Shown piece after piece: positions 11,443 to 23,770 of a DNA stretch of 64,000 nucleotides. The notes under the pieces are model-generated. The model did not search any database, was not told the origin of the DNA, and saw only the letters and a program-made list of their open reading frames with translations. Both the position numbers and the translations under genes were made by a program. This DNA comes from Rhodosporidiobolus odoratus (Eukaryota > Basidiomycota > Microbotryomycetes > Sporidiobolales > Sporidiobolaceae), in the NCBI GenBank assembly GCA_034387635.1, contig JAOANU010000014.1, positions 520,546-584,545 on the forward strand. The letters are read 5' to 3'. Position 1 is the stretch's first letter; every line of letters starts with the position of its first letter.

Positions 11443-14400
11443 TCAATGCCCATCCACCTCAAACCTCCTCGACGAAGACGACGTCATGCCCCGCTCGAGC
11501 GCTCCCGAGCTGCCCAGAGACAAGGTCGCGCTACCGCCCATCATCCCAAAGCTGGGAACGCTGCCCGTGCTCTGAGTCCTCGACAGCCGAAGCCTCTGAG
11601 ACTGTTTCTGCGCAACGGTGGCCGCTCCGCCCATCGACGAAGAAGGTGGGAACGCAGCTTGTTGAGCGAGGAAGGGCGACGCGCCGAGGTGAGCGCTGGT
11701 GGGCGTCGGCGGAGCAGTAGCGGAGGAGGAAAGGGAAGAGGCGCGCGCCTGATCCATCTTGGCTTTAAGCTCGTAGAGGACAACGAGGTCTTTCGGGCCG
11801 ACGTTGAGGGACTGACCGGCTCGCGTCGTGAGGAAGTCGATGGCGATTTCGAGAGAAGAGAAGGCTTGTTCGAGGCTGACTGGGGGACGAGAGGCGGAAG
11901 TGGTAGTGGAAGCCGAGGCGGACGTGGAGGGGAAAGGAGATTGAGAGGGCGAGGAAGACATGGCAGTGCCGCCGACGGGGGTGTTGCGACCGGAGAACGG
12001 AGCGCCGCCGGAGATGGTCGCGCGACGACCGGCGCTACCTGGCTGGTCTTGCTGACGAGGGTCGTGAGGAGCGTGAGGGTTGCTAGGGGTTCCCGGCGGG
12101 TATGCGTGAGATGCTGATGAAGGATGAGTAATATGCGGGTATCCTTGTTGTTGTGATGAATGCTGAGAATGCTGGGATGAAGGAGGAAGCTGGGAATACT
12201 GGGAGGAGGAGGAAGCGGGGAAGATGCTGGGCTGCTGCTGATCGGCCGTGAAGTAGCCCGTGGTGGAGGCGCTGCCGAGACCACCAGCGGGAGTGCCCGG
12301 CACGGAGCAGAGGTTGGTCTGGCTGTCGCGGAAAGAACCGTAAAGAGAGCCGGTGAGAGGAGTACCGGTACTTTGCGAGTGGGTGGAGAAAGCGGTGAGG
12401 CCAGAGTAGCTGTACAAAAAGTCTGTGTGAGCGGAAGCGAGAGAGAACGGGGAAAGCGAGAGTAACGTACACCGAGTTGGTGGACGCAGTCGAACCAGAG
12501 CGATCATGACGATACACCGGAGCAGGCGAAGCCGCAGCGCTGTTGCCGCCGTTGAAGTTTGCAAGCGATGATCGCGAAGACGAGTTCGTAAGCGCCGGCT
12601 GGGTTACGTTTCCGTAGACGCTAGCGAAGTCGTTCGAGTGTGCGAGGCCTCCGGGGTAACCAAAGCTCGTCTGCGAGTGCTCGAGCGAGTCGGTCGGAGA
12701 GTACTCGTCGCTGCCTACCGCGCCAAAGGTAAGCGGCGAGGGAGCGTGAGCGGCTTGGCGAGACGGAGTGGAGGTGACGACGCTCCCGGTCTCGCTCACG
12801 CCGGAGGGGGAGTAGGAGAAAGGTTGAGCGAGACCAGTCGAGCGCTCTGCGGCGTCGGTGGCGGCGCGAGTCTGAATGGTTGTGTGAGTCGGTGTCACAT
12901 CGGCGTCGAGCGAGAGATCGCCAAAGTTACCGCCGTGAATGTCGGAGGGAGTGGAGATACGTTGCGAAGAAGGAGTACTAGAGCGGCCGACGAGACCGTC
13001 AGCGAAGGAGGCGAGTTGCGACTTCGCCGAGTCGGTAAGGCGGCGAATGGTCTTGTTCCCATGACGGCGCTTGGAACGACGAGCGTTGGAAGGTAGGTCG
13101 TAATCCTCGTCATCCTCGTCCTGCACTACCGGCTCTTCGTCCTCCTCGTCTTCCTCCTCCTTTGGCGGCGGAAGCCAGCGATGCGAAGCAGTGGGGACGG
13201 GAGCAAGAGGCGAGCTCGGCGGGTTGAGAGGCATATTGCGGAAGGTGCCATTCGAAATGCCGGCGCGATGCTTGAAGCCGTCCAACCAGGTCTGGCTCGC
13301 CTTGAAGTTGCCGCTCCCTTGCGACTTGGCGATCTTGCGCGACTGGGCTTGCATAGAAGCGTCCGTAAGAGCGTTGCCGAGCATGACCTGATCCCGCGCC
13401 CACTCGGCAAGGGCGTTGTCGATGGCAGGGAAGCGACCGCCGACAATGACTGCGGGACCAGAAGAAGACTCGGCGACGCCAGCGTACGAGTCGAGCGAGC
13501 CGAGGGAAGAGACGGAGGAAGAGGCGGCGAGGGGTTTCTGGGGCGAACCGGCAAGCCCGAACTCGCCATACTGCCCCGACGCTTCCGGCGACGGACCATG
13601 CGAGGAACCGCAGGGAGCATACTGCGCCTTTCGCTCCTCTTCCGCCGAGCGAATAATCGCCGTCGCGCTGCTCTCATCGTCCGAACCCATCGCAAGGTAC
13701 TTGTCCTTGTACTTGAGGGTCTTCGAGATGGTGCTTCGCTCATAGCCGAAATGCGCCCCGATATCGTCCTGCTTGACACCAGGGTGAGCGAGGTGGAACT
13801 GGCAGATAGCTTTGCGGTCGGCGTTGGAGAGCTTGCGGGAGTGACGGGCGCCCTTCATCGGCGACGAGCGACGGCGAAGGTGCTTCTGGTGGCTGGGACG
13901 CTCGCCGCCCGTGCCGCGCGACGACAGAGAGCCGGAGCGGTATGGGGTGGAAGGGCAAGTGGAGGAAGAGTCGGCATAGACGGAGCTCGCGGCTGAACCC
14001 GATTCGATGCGGGACATGTTGAGGTTCGAGACGGACGAGGTATCGCTCGGGGAGGAGGAGCGAACGGACTGGGCGGGGTTGATGGTGCCAGCGGCGGTGA
14101 AGGGGAAGGTAGCGGAGTGGTCTTGGAAGGGAGAAGGAAGACCACCGGGAAAGAAAGGAGAAGTAGGCGAAGTCAACGCCGACATCTGCAGACTGGCAGG
14201 GGCGTTGCTTTGGCATGACGAAGCACGGGAGCGAGCTGGAGAAGGGACGGCGGATGCTGGGTAAGACTGCGGAATCGGAAATTAGGCGCGAGGGGAGGCG
14301 AGCAGCGAGGTCGAAGGCGAACGATAGGCAGGTCAGCGAGCAGCTCGAGATGTGCGCATACATGCACAGGAGCAGGCTAGTGACAGTAGAGCAACGCACC

Positions 14401-14771
14401 AAGGTGTGTTGAGCCATATAAGCTTGAGAACCAACTCCGTCTCCGGCGGTCACCAACGCAGCTCCAGCAAGTCCTCCCGACCCCTCCAGCTGTTGCGGCT
14501 GCCCTTGCTCCACTCCACTCATCTGCATCTGCACCTCAAAACCTAATCCCGGCTGGTACGATCCTGATTGAGAGCGGTGGTTGCCAAAGTCGGGGTAGGC
14601 ATTTTCGGTCAAAATCTCAGCGTACGGGTCGAGGTAGGGCTGATTGGACGTCGTCTGGCGGTCAGGGGAGTAGCCAGTCGCAGTCCAGTCACCCCAGCTC
14701 GGCGTCTCCCTGCTGTCTTCGAGGCCGGCGACGTTTCGGAGTTGAGAGCTCACGGTGCGCAGGCGGTCCAT
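11443..14771 (-). CDS. CENP-B-type helix-turn-helix DNA-binding protein
   Basis: Three exons (14771-14400, 14185-12471, 12409-11443) give a 1,017-residue protein; junction phases fit GTGCGT and GTACGT donors. Near the N-terminal third is an HTH of the CENP-B/Psq class (KLSNADRKAICQFHLAHPG, then FGYERSTISKTLKYKDKYL), followed about 110 residues later by a second CENP-B-type HTH (RFPAIDNALAEWARDQVM and SQTWLDGFKHRAGI). The rest is low-complexity Ser/Pro/Gln sequence with an acidic patch (EEEDEEDEEP), ending in a short helical segment (PPVSLEQAFSSLEIAIDFL). No DDE transposase domain follows the HTH pair, unlike pogo/Tigger transposases and the CENP-B family proteins that keep a transposase-derived core. 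A nuclear, sequence-specific DNA-binding role is likely; the target is unknown. Confidence 0.88.
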
Positions 14772-17767
14772 GGTGGATGCTCGAGAGGGGAAGGGAGAAG
14801 GGGTGTAGAGTGTGTAGGGGCTAGCACCGCAGAGCGGGCTGCTGTGTATGTACTCGAAAGAGAGGAAGGGAAGGAGAGGAGCAAGAGCCTAAAGAGAGAG
14901 GAGGAAGAGGGTTGGTTAGAAACTGGCTCTTCGAAGGTTGAGCGATATTCAGCTTTACCCGTCACTCGAGTAATGAAACCGGTTACTTCGTACGCTTCTA
15001 CAGCGGTTGTTTTTTTGGGTACTTACGAGCAGCAGTGGAAGCACAGATGCAAGGCCCTGCAAGGCGAGCGATTCCTGATTCCTGCTCGCAAAGTCGCCGT
15101 GGTTCGGGAGATCCCCTTCTCTCGTTTTCCCCGCAGCCAAGGAACGAACCTGTCCGGTCCTTTATTGGTTTCGCCCACCTGGGCCTCGAATCAGACAAAA
15201 CCTTTACGCCCATCCATGCAGCACTCGGAGGACCACGCCCGCACAGTCCTCTCTCAACTCTCCTCTGTGCTGCATCAAGATGCACACCTGCCGAGGCTGA
15301 GAGGCCCGTCGTCGCGAGCGACAATCCGTCACCCCGCTTCGTTGTGCGGTTCCCCGAATAATCGGTAGTGAAGGCAAGCTGCATCGGGGGATAGGATCGT
15401 ACTTGAGCCCGACTCCAGCGAGAAGGGGGTTGTTACCAGAAAAGACACGGCTCCCGACTCGATCTTCTTTTGCACCGCCCACCGCTTGTTCCGTTCGCTC
15501 CGTTCGCTCAGTCCCTGTTTGTGCACACCGCGTACTGTCGAGCGCGCCGATTCAACCGCTCAGGATAGCGTTAAGGTATCGACGACATACAAAAGTGTAA
15601 GTTTATGCGATCAGCCATACCCGCTCGCCTCGAACATGTTCCATCATTCCGTTCCTCTGTTCTCACGTGGGCCATGTGCATTTTCCCGCGCTTCCGTTTT
15701 ATTCATCCGAGCCACCGGTGTCATTACTACAGCTACCTGCTGGGCTCAAATATCAGAACTGTAAGGCTGAATAACAAAGTTAGCTTGCGAGCTGGCTGCA
15801 ATAAATTCTTTTCTCACAAGCCACCTCGTCTCGCCAGTCCCGGGACGTATACATGCGCTTCCCATGAGCAGGATGCTTTCCATGATGGGTGTTTCCAACG
15901 CTGCAGCCTGTCTTGGTCCGCATGCACGGCCTCTCCTCGTCGTTTCCTCCTTTTCTCCTCGTCGGTTTCTCGCATACTTGTCACGCTCCTCGTCACCGCA
16001 AAGCCCAGCTACAACATACCCACTCATACACTGAGCCTCTCGCTCTCCCAGGACCTCCGGAGAGCTGCGCGCCCTTCGGAGACCTGACTTTACTGATTGA
16101 TCGCTACGGCTGCGAGGCCCCCCACGGCGTTTCCCGCACGCGTTGACGTTGCCGGACCCGCTCTCGACCGTAGCATATCGTGTAGCGTGTGCCCTTTCCT
16201 CTATGCTTGGACCGAGGCGAGAGCGGGCACGGGAGAAGACGAGGCGGAGAAGAGCCGGGGGGGAGGCAACCTCGAGATGGGGGACGGGCTGCGAACGACG
16301 GTGCATGCAAGGGAATCTACTTTCGCCGGTGGAGAGGCGGGCGGGTCTATCACCCGCACTCCCAGCTCGACGCAGTCTCCTCTCTCTTCCTTCCTGCGTC
16401 TCGGTAAGTGCTCATGGCGCTGAGTTCCTACGACGCTCACCTTCGCGAATGCCGAACGATGTGAGAGCGACGGAGAACGGGTTATGGGCGAGGCGTGCGA
16501 AACTGTCCTCGCCAGGAACACTTAGAATGCGGGACCGGAAAAGATCGGACAGCGGGGGATAAAGGAAGAGGAGAATGGCCTTCTCAACTCACCAAGAAAC
16601 CGCTTCGTTGTGGGCTTAACAGACTGCTGGACTAGTCAGCTTGCCGCTGAGCGCTAGTAAGCAGGGAGATACAGACAGCCTGAAGATGCCAGGACGCCGG
16701 GATGGGTGGTTGAGATGTTGCGCAGTGATTTGTCGTTATAGCCTTCTTTTCTTCTCCAGCCCATCATCTCCTCGCGGTCCTGTACAAAGGAGCTGCACTG
16801 CATCGATCACGAGCCACTTTCCCGCTCGTTCCATGGCGTCGCCGCCGTCGACCAGAGCCATCGCTTCTAGCCCGTGGGCCGCAAGATGTCTCTCTCCCGA
16901 ACTCCGTCCCCCTTCAATCGCCGGCCTCACTCCGTTATCGATCCATCTGGATGAAGACCTTCGAACGTCCGGACATGCTTATATGTGGGGATCTAAGGTA
17001 CACTTCCATCCGTACACTTCCATCCGTACTGCGAGGGCTGCAGGAAAGTCCGGACATGGCGGGAGGAAAAGGGAGAAAGGATTCTTGCCAGGCTCAAAAG
17101 CGCGCTGATCTACGGCGAGAGTCCGTTCGGCTGCCATATCACGAGGCTTACTTCCAGCCAGCCCGGAGCACGCGGAGCCACGTCCAGCTCGCTCAGAGCT
17201 GAGGACTCCAATCGCTTTCCTAGCCCACCTTCCCCCGTCTCTTCCCCTCGCGGCGTTGAGAGCTCCCTTATCTACCGACAAGGCTCCGGCAAGCTCCGGC
17301 AAGATGAGTGCTGAATCTGGCGGTGTCAAAGGCCGCCGCTGGAACGGAAGACAGGGGCAAAGGCAGGCTCGCAAGCGTGTCGAGTCCGCGAGGTCTCTTA
17401 TAGTGCGTCTCGTCGTAATGCCTTCGTCTAGGGTTGGCTCTTTTCCTGATGGTAGCCATCATACCGGACTGCGCTCTTAGAGGCAACGAGGCCTGTTCCG
17501 CTGACATTCTGCGCCCAAGAAAGGAAAAGCGGCCGAGATGGCCTTCTCAACCTGGTCTTTTGGCTAATATAGGAGACGGACGGTACAAGGCTGCGAGACT
17601 AACGCCTCTCGGGCGGCTGTCCTAGCTCCCAATCAGCCCAAAGCGCGGAAGTTTTCGCTTGAAAGGGAGAATGCGCTTTACCAGCACGTTTTCCTATTCT
17701 CTGGAGTAAATAGGTAAAGCAAAAATCATACGGCAAGCCTTTACTCCCCTCGGTAGCTCTTCGCCCT
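14772..17767. other. Three-kilobase gene-poor stretch
   Basis: Upstream flank of the CENP-B HTH gene (its 5' leader is CT-rich on the minus strand) followed by about 2.5 kb in which open frames on both strands are short, overlapping and without recognisable domains or consistent splice signals. A short direct duplication (gtacacttccatcc) sits at about 16999-17026. It may hold untranslated regions, an unrecognised non-coding transcript or decayed sequence. Confidence 0.4.
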
Positions 17768-19237
17768 CTAAATCGCTCCATCAGCCCCGCCCTTGGCCTT
17801 CTTCCCCTTCCCTCCAGTTCTTTCCTTCTGTTTCCTCTTCTCCCCGCTCGTCGACGCTGAAGCAGTGGCTTGAGGGGCCTGTACAGCACGCGCCGAATCA
17901 GTGATCTCGTTAGAGAGGGTACATAAGAGCAGGATATCGTAAGGAGGAGAACAGGACCAAGGACGCACCGCTTTCCTCTTCTCCTTCTCCCTCACCTTCT
18001 CGACCTTCCTCCACCTCTTTTCCACCAACGCTTTCTTCTCGTCCACAGCCTTCTGAGCCGCTCCAAGCTTGGACTTGAGGCGGTCAAAGTCGGCTTTGGC
18101 CGTGAGGAGTGAAGAAGATGCGAGGGCGAGAGAGGTGAGGCACTCGGTGAGGCGGGTCGGCGCAGCAGGCGGAGGGAGGGGGCCGACGGTAGAGGCGGAG
18201 GAGGTCAGGGCGGTACCAATCTAGCTCAATAGAAATGAAGCAATAGGTGTAAGCATCAAGTGAAGAGCAGAACTCACCTCATCTCCAGCTTCAAAGACGG
18301 GAAAAGGGGCCCAGATGGTGGTCGAACTTGACCAGTCTCTGCGATGGTGTGATATCTAAGAGGAAGTCGCAAACCACGGACAGGAACAGCGTATGTCCTT
18401 GTTTTCGATCGAATCGCGTATGTGCAAAGCCCGACCGGAAACGCCGTCCGTGAACTCGACAGGGGGCTACGCAGAAGGCTCAGTGATCTGTGCACGCTGT
18501 AGGCAGAGCGTGAACGTACGAAGAAGTCGATCCGCCACTGTGCAGGTGTGCTTGCTCCGGATTTCCAGACACTTCCAGCGCGGCTCCTCCTCAGGTCCCT
18601 GCACTTCTTCGAGGCGTACCAGAAAAGAGCAAGAGCGTCTTCCGGGTAGACATGCGAGAGAGTAGATGAGGGGGGGAATCGACTTTTTTGGTCGGACTGT
18701 TTTCCACCCCTGCGCTGAGGAAGCGCCCTTCGCGGCGAGCGCTGGCCCGCAGCGCACCTTCGAGAGTATGTAAGGCTCGCCAGCCCTCGATCACACCGCC
18801 TGCACAGAATCTTACAGGGTCGCGAGAACGCTGCTGCGGGAAAGAAAGAACGGAAATGAGCGGCCAGTTCAGCGAAGGAGTGCAAAGCAAGCATTACCTT
18901 GAGCCAGTACGACGTCCCAAGACCGTACGTGTGCGGGTTTCTTCCTGCGTCCACGTTCCAAGGCGTGCAATGTCGCTACCCTCCAGCTGCCCTCAAGCCT
19001 AGTCGCGTCGACTGGGTTTGCCACGATGACTGCGCTGTTACAGCCGTCCAGGCGTTCATTTGTAGGCGCCACAGTACAGCAGACCTTGTAGACGGTAGGG
19101 CGGTCCGGTTGCCAGTCGCGAGCTAACGCAGTAAAGCCTGCCCTTGCCGCCGCCAGCTGAGTCCCGACGAGGAGATCGTACCATGTCGACCAGACGCTGC
19201 CTTCTTGCGGCCAGAACTTGTGCGGCTTAGTCGTCAT
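17768..19237 (-). CDS. Orphan protein with C-terminal basic coiled coil
   Basis: Not recognised. A consistent spliced model starts at the ATG at 19237 (MTTKPHKFWPQEGSVWSTWY) and runs through six or seven exons. Recognisable stretches are VANPVDATRLEGSWRVATLH, then FCAGGVIEGWRALHTLE joined to EVQGPEEEPRWKCLEI, SIENKDIRCSCP joined to DWSSSTTIWAPFPVFEAGDE, and a helical charged tail (KALVEKRWRKVEKVREKEKR) ending in a Lys/Gly-rich stretch. Every junction chosen has a GT-AG pair and keeps the frame; one intron is only 39 nt. The tail suggests a coiled coil and possible nuclear or nucleolar location, which is inference. Conserved-looking Trp/Cys-containing blocks argue for a real protein rather than chance open frames. 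Exon boundaries at about 18,940-18,840 and 18,490-18,350 are the least certain. Confidence 0.55.
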
Positions 19238-19893
19238 CCCTTGAGTGTGACGCCTGTGAGAGAAGATGGAGGACGGACAGTAGTCGACTATGGGGGAAGA
19301 GGGTCGAGCGTCGAGCGTCGGACTTTTGGCCGGTAAGAGACGGGGGGAAGAGCCCGCGAGTAAGGAGGTGGAGTTCGAGCTGAGCCGCAGATTAGCATGG
19401 AAGGAGCAGGGGCGGTCAACGAGAGAGGCAAAGGAAGACGGGCGAGCGGCCTTCTCAGCCAAGTTGGAAGAGCTCTCCCGTAGCGGCGCTTCTACCGCCC
19501 ATCGTCCCCGACGGTAGGTGAGCCAGAAAGAAACAGTGCAAATCCCGTTGCATTCCCCGTCAAACGAAAGAGAGAAAAGACCGCGACACCGAGGACCGCG
19601 ATGACGACGAGAAGGAGAGGGCGAACGAAACAGTGGCACTGAGAGTCTGTGATCTTGAAGGGATGCGAGCTGTAATGAGGGTGAGCTCTTTATTGGAGGT
19701 ATGGAGGTACGGAACTAGACGAGAAAGGTGAGAGGCGGAAGGAAAAGAAGGTGTCGGAAGGCGAAAGAACGAGAGTCGACGTCGTGACGAAGCCGGTGGG
19801 CATCAAGAGGTGTGAGGGTGAATGTCGGGGAACGCAAGATCGGAGGGCGAAGAGAATTGTGAGGGTAGCGGAAAAAACCGAGTCCTCCATCGC
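19238..19893. other. Intergenic region between two minus-strand genes
   Basis: Likely promoter and 5' leader of the orphan at 17768-19237 and 3' flank of the next gene. A plus-strand frame at 19290-19517 is charged but has no splice or domain support. Confidence 0.45.
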
Positions 19894-22108
19894 CTAGAAC
19901 GACCTCCTCCTTCCCCCTCCCTCGCCGGATGCGAGCAACATCCACCCTTCCTGCTCCTGCTCCTGCTCCACCTCTGGCCTACTACGATTCACCGGACCGG
20001 GAACAAAACCCAACCTCCTCCTCTTCTTCTCCTTCCCCTGCTCGGGGCTAACCTCGTTACCGCTTAGCGAGATGTTGAGCGGACCGAATAGCTCAGCCGT
20101 CGGGGCCGGGACGGGAACCAGCTCGACCTCATCGTCAAAACGAGGGAAGTACAGCATCCCTCCTCTCGGAGTCGCAGGCGTAGGCGTAGTTGTCGCACTC
20201 GAGACCGGTGATGGACCATTCCTCGCAGCGCCTCCGAGCTCGAGCCTAGTCGGCAAGACACGCGACGGCTTGCTCGGCGTGTCGAGCAAGTCGGAGCACG
20301 AGGGAGAAGGAGGACTAGGCGGAGCGATCGTCCCGGTCACGCGGCGAAGACGTCTCCTCGCTGGAGGAGGGGAGTCGAGCACGAAAGGCGTGTGGGGAAG
20401 GGCTGCGGAACACTGCGAGGCGTTCGAGAGTGCGCGAGCAGGGGGAAAGAACTGGGCCGGGGCGGGGGTGCCTGGTCGAGCGAACGGTGGAGGCAAAGGC
20501 GAAGGAGAGGGAGGGGCTTCGAAGAGGGGGAAGGGGATAGAGGAGCGGTAGATACTGCCGGAGTGGGGGCGGGCGGGGCTAGAGCAGCGTCGACAACGAG
20601 AGGTAGAGTCAGCACAAATCTGCGGCACCACAAGAAGAAAGAGAAAGGTACGCACCTCCCATCTCCACCTTCGCTGGCCAACTCCTCTAAGAACATCGAA
20701 AGCTGCGATGCCTTTCCCTCTCCATCCCCCTCAGTCGCCTGCTCCGGTAACTCCAGGGAGCTCGGTTCCTCGCCATCCACCAGCTGCTCTCCCGACAGAC
20801 GGGGCGTGGCAGGAGGCGAAGGTGGAGCCACATGGTAGGACGGCTTGACCTGGACCTGCGCTACTGGCGGTGTCGGAGCAAACACAAATCCCTTGCCTTC
20901 CTCCACAGCCTGCGACTCGCACATCATACTCCAATTTGACCACCCTCCGAAGGACGACGGAGGTTGGAGCGTTGATCGCGTCGGCGAGGTGAGAGTGAGA
21001 GGAGTAGAGCATACGAGTGGTTGAGATGGGTATTTGTACAGGTACGATCTCGGAGGCAAAGGAAGGCAGCCATGATAATCTTCAGAATCGAGGTCGACGT
21101 CCGAGTCTTCCGACTCATCCGAGAGTGCAGTGCTGTGCGTCCAAGCGCCTTCGACAGGATCTGAAGGCGTAGGAGGGGTACTGGTAGAGTAGGAGGAGAG
21201 GGAGAAGCGAGAGGTCACTCCGGGGAAGGGGGAGCCGGCGGAGTAGCCCTCCGACCAGGGAGAGGTGGAAGGCAAAGACGAAGGGAGCGGAGCGGGAGAG
21301 AAAGTCGAAGCGAGGGGAAGGTCCATGTCGAGGGTGAGGTCCAGCGTCAGCTCCTTAGTCTGCGGCGTCGTCGGAGTGGTGTAAGGGAGGACGGGCGAGT
21401 CGGACTTCTTGGACACCGCAGACGACGGCGAGAGGGGAAGCGAGTTCCTCGTGTCCCTCTTCCTCCTGCCGCCGCCACTGCCCCCGCTAGCCGAGCTGAG
21501 AGTATCCTCGTAGCGCCTCGTCGCCTCCCTGAGACCCCACCAATCGCTCGGCTCATCGAACGGTGAAGTCGTGCTCCTCAGGATAGGGTACGAAATGGTC
21601 TTCTTGACGACGATGCGGTGGTGCTTCTCCTTGACGCCTTGGCCGCCGAGACACTGGTAATCCGAGACAGAGGTTTTCGGCGAAGGAGAAGAGGAGGTGG
21701 AAGAAATGGCGAGAAGGGTCGAGATGGACGAGGCGCGAGATTGCCGACGGAGTTTGCGGGGGCGGTCGGCGATCGGAGAGTGCGATGGAGAGATGGGAGA
21801 CGACGGACGGAACGGCAGGGACGGATTCGCCTGTACTTGTGAGTGAGCGGAGAGCGAAAGGCGGGGAGAAGAAGGCCGGAGGGGAATCTTGAGTTTACTG
21901 AGGCGAGAGAGGGCGCGCTGGGCGCGGGTAGTCTGACCGGTAAGAGCCAATCAGTATCTGCGCGACCGGTTACGCCAAGTGGGATGAAAGAGGCGAGAGG
22001 ACGTACGGACGGAGGAGTAGAAGGGGGCGAGCCAGTCGCAGCGACGGAAGTGTAGGTATCGAAACTGGCGCTCGCACGCTTGCGGAGGTTGGTCAGAGAA
22101 GGCATCAT
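19894..22108 (-). CDS. Large low-complexity protein, unknown function
   Basis: Three exons (22108-22007, 21932-20656, 20578-19894) join in frame to a 687-residue protein starting MMPSLTNLRKRASASFD. The middle exon is long and open, the donors are GTACGT and GTGCGT, and the CTCTAG acceptor restores the reading frame of the last exon, which supports the model. The protein is Ser/Pro/Thr-rich with short conserved-looking islands such as KEKHHRIVVKKTISYPILR, EPSDWWGLREATRRYEDTL and MLYFPRFDDEVELVPVP, and an acidic patch (DESEDSDVDLDSEDYHG). It ends in a Glu/Gln-rich and Gly/Arg tail. No catalytic domain, signal peptide or membrane segment is visible. Probably a disordered regulatory or scaffold protein specific to the lineage; that is inference. 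Confidence 0.72.
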
Positions 22109-22537
22109 CGGTCAACGACGAGGGTAAGCTTCGCTGAAGGAGAGGACGGAAGAGCGAGGGAGAAAAACCAGGGTGAGCGGGGAGAGTTTGCCGTGGGGAG
22201 CGCGGTGAGATTGGCGTCGGGGTCATCAGTCTGTAGGTTGGTCTCCTCGCCGGTTCTCTGGTCGATGTTCGCGAGGCGGTGCTCATCAAGCAACCGTCGC
22301 AGCGAGAAAAGGCTGAAAATAGCACGGCGGGGCAGGTGAAGGTTCGTCGCGAAGTCCTCGCTAGTTGAAGCGACAGCCCCTGTTCGCAACGGCTGACAAG
22401 TACAGAGAAGGATATTCGCGAATCGGGAAGCAAGGCGGGAAATCCGGAGATCTTGTAGCCCCAGGCCGGAAGCCGGGGGACGAAGGAAGGCAGAGAGGAC
22501 AAGGTAAAGAATAGGTTGGCGTACGAGGAGAGCTCGT
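22109..22537. other. Intergenic region
   Basis: Promoter side of the minus-strand gene at 19894-22108 and 3' flank of the G-patch gene. Frames from both neighbours run through it by chance; no separate gene is supported. Confidence 0.5.
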
Positions 22538-23658
22538 CTACTGCCCGCCTTCCTTCGCCACGAGAGCCTTCTTGACCGCCTTGGCCAATTTGCGCTCCTC
22601 CTTCTCCTTCCGTCGCTGTTCCTTCCGAGCCTCCTGATATGCCTTTTCCTCCGTAGCGATAGATTCTTCAGGCGAGAGGTGCTCTTGGTAGGCGGGTGCA
22701 GTAGATGCTGAAGCGGGGGCAGATGGAAGTGGGGGGAGCGCGTTGACAAGGGATTTCTTGAGACGCTTGGCGGCTCGTCGTTCTTCTTTCGAAGGCTTGG
22801 AAGAAGTGGGAGAGGTCGACGGGTCAAGTTCGGCGGGAGGGGTAGTCGTGGTCGAGATCTCGACGGTAGAGGTGGAGACGAGGACGAGGTCGCCATCCTC
22901 CTCCTCCTTAACTGGCTCCGCCTTGTCCTTTCCCTTCCTTTTCCTCTCCTGGTCCGCCCTCTTGGCCTCCTTCTCTGCCCTCTTTGACTCCTTCCTCGCC
23001 TTCTTCTCTGCCTTTTCCGCCTTTCTAACTCGTCGTGCCTCCTTCCTCTCCTTCTTCGCTGCAGCCTCCTCGTCCTTGTCTTCCCGCTTGCGCTTCTTTC
23101 CCTTTCCTCCATCCGCCTTGCGTGCTGCGATCGCGTCGTTCTCCTTCTGCTGTCCAGCCTCCTCGTCCGGCTTGAGCGTCGTGCCGCGCATAAAGCCGCT
23201 GTAGAGCTGCTTGCGGGCGTACTCGACCTTGGCGGCAGCCATGGCGTCGAGGTTGAGTCGCTTGCCGCTGTTGGCCGAGAAGGTTTCCGAAGAGTTGGCG
23301 GACGAGCCGATAGGAGGGGGACGGTGGGACATGATACCGGTCGAGGTGATACGTTGCTCGGTCTGCATGTGCAACTCGCGTTCAGCTGGCGTCGAGACCA
23401 AACAGCGAAGTCGAGGAAAGAGCAGCGCACCTTCTTGTCCCCACTCGCACTCGTCCCGACCTTTGTAGCCACGCTAGTAAAGACAGCGTCCCACCATGCG
23501 AAGCTGGTATCCCTGTCCTTTCCAACCCCCCCGAGGTTCTTCTTCTGTACGACGGTGACGGGTTTTGCGCGACCGTGCGAGGCGCCGTTGAGGGATTGAC
23601 CTGGGCCTGCCCAACCTAGTCCTCTGAGATAGTTGGCAGAGTCGAATGAGGCGGGCAT
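22538..23658 (-). CDS. TMA23: TMA23/GPATCH4-like nucleolar G-patch protein
   Basis: Two exons (23658-23431 and 23374-22538, 56-nt intron) give 354 residues. The first exon encodes an N-terminal G-patch-like segment (YLRGLGWAGPGQSLNG) followed by KPVTVVQKKNLGGVGKDRD and AWWDAVF, the layout of yeast Tma23 and vertebrate GPATCH4 (short G-patch, basic linker, WW pair). The acceptor CGCGAG at 23375 is the one that restores the frame into LHMQTEQRITSTGIMSHR. The rest is a very long Lys/Arg/Glu-rich helical tail (KKERKEARRVRKAEKAEKK), typical of nucleolar ribosome-biogenesis factors that bind pre-rRNA. It shares a 112-bp divergent promoter with the coiled-coil gene at 23771. Family assignment is good; orthology to TMA23 specifically is inferred from architecture. 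Confidence 0.85.
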
Positions 23659-23770
23659 GGTATACGAAAGCAGTGATTAAAGCAGACAGTGAGAGAAGGG
23701 GAGATTCGAGCGAGATCGAGGAGGACGACAAGCTCAGGCAACAAGTTGAATTACACTTGAGTAACCCAAT
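23659..23770. promoter_or_regulatory. Short divergent promoter
   Basis: Only 112 bp separate the start codons of the G-patch gene (minus) and the short coiled-coil gene (plus), so both must be driven from this interval. No TATA box or named operator can be assigned with confidence. Confidence 0.6.

Noticed and set aside
13181..13996. A 271-codon plus-strand open frame opposite the CENP-B HTH gene.
   Set aside because: It is an antisense shadow of a long GC-rich coding exon; the minus strand has domains and clean splice sites.
16641..17108. A 155-codon plus-strand frame in the gene-poor interval.
   Set aside because: Composition is Ser/Pro/Arg-rich with no domain, and the frame crosses a short direct duplication.
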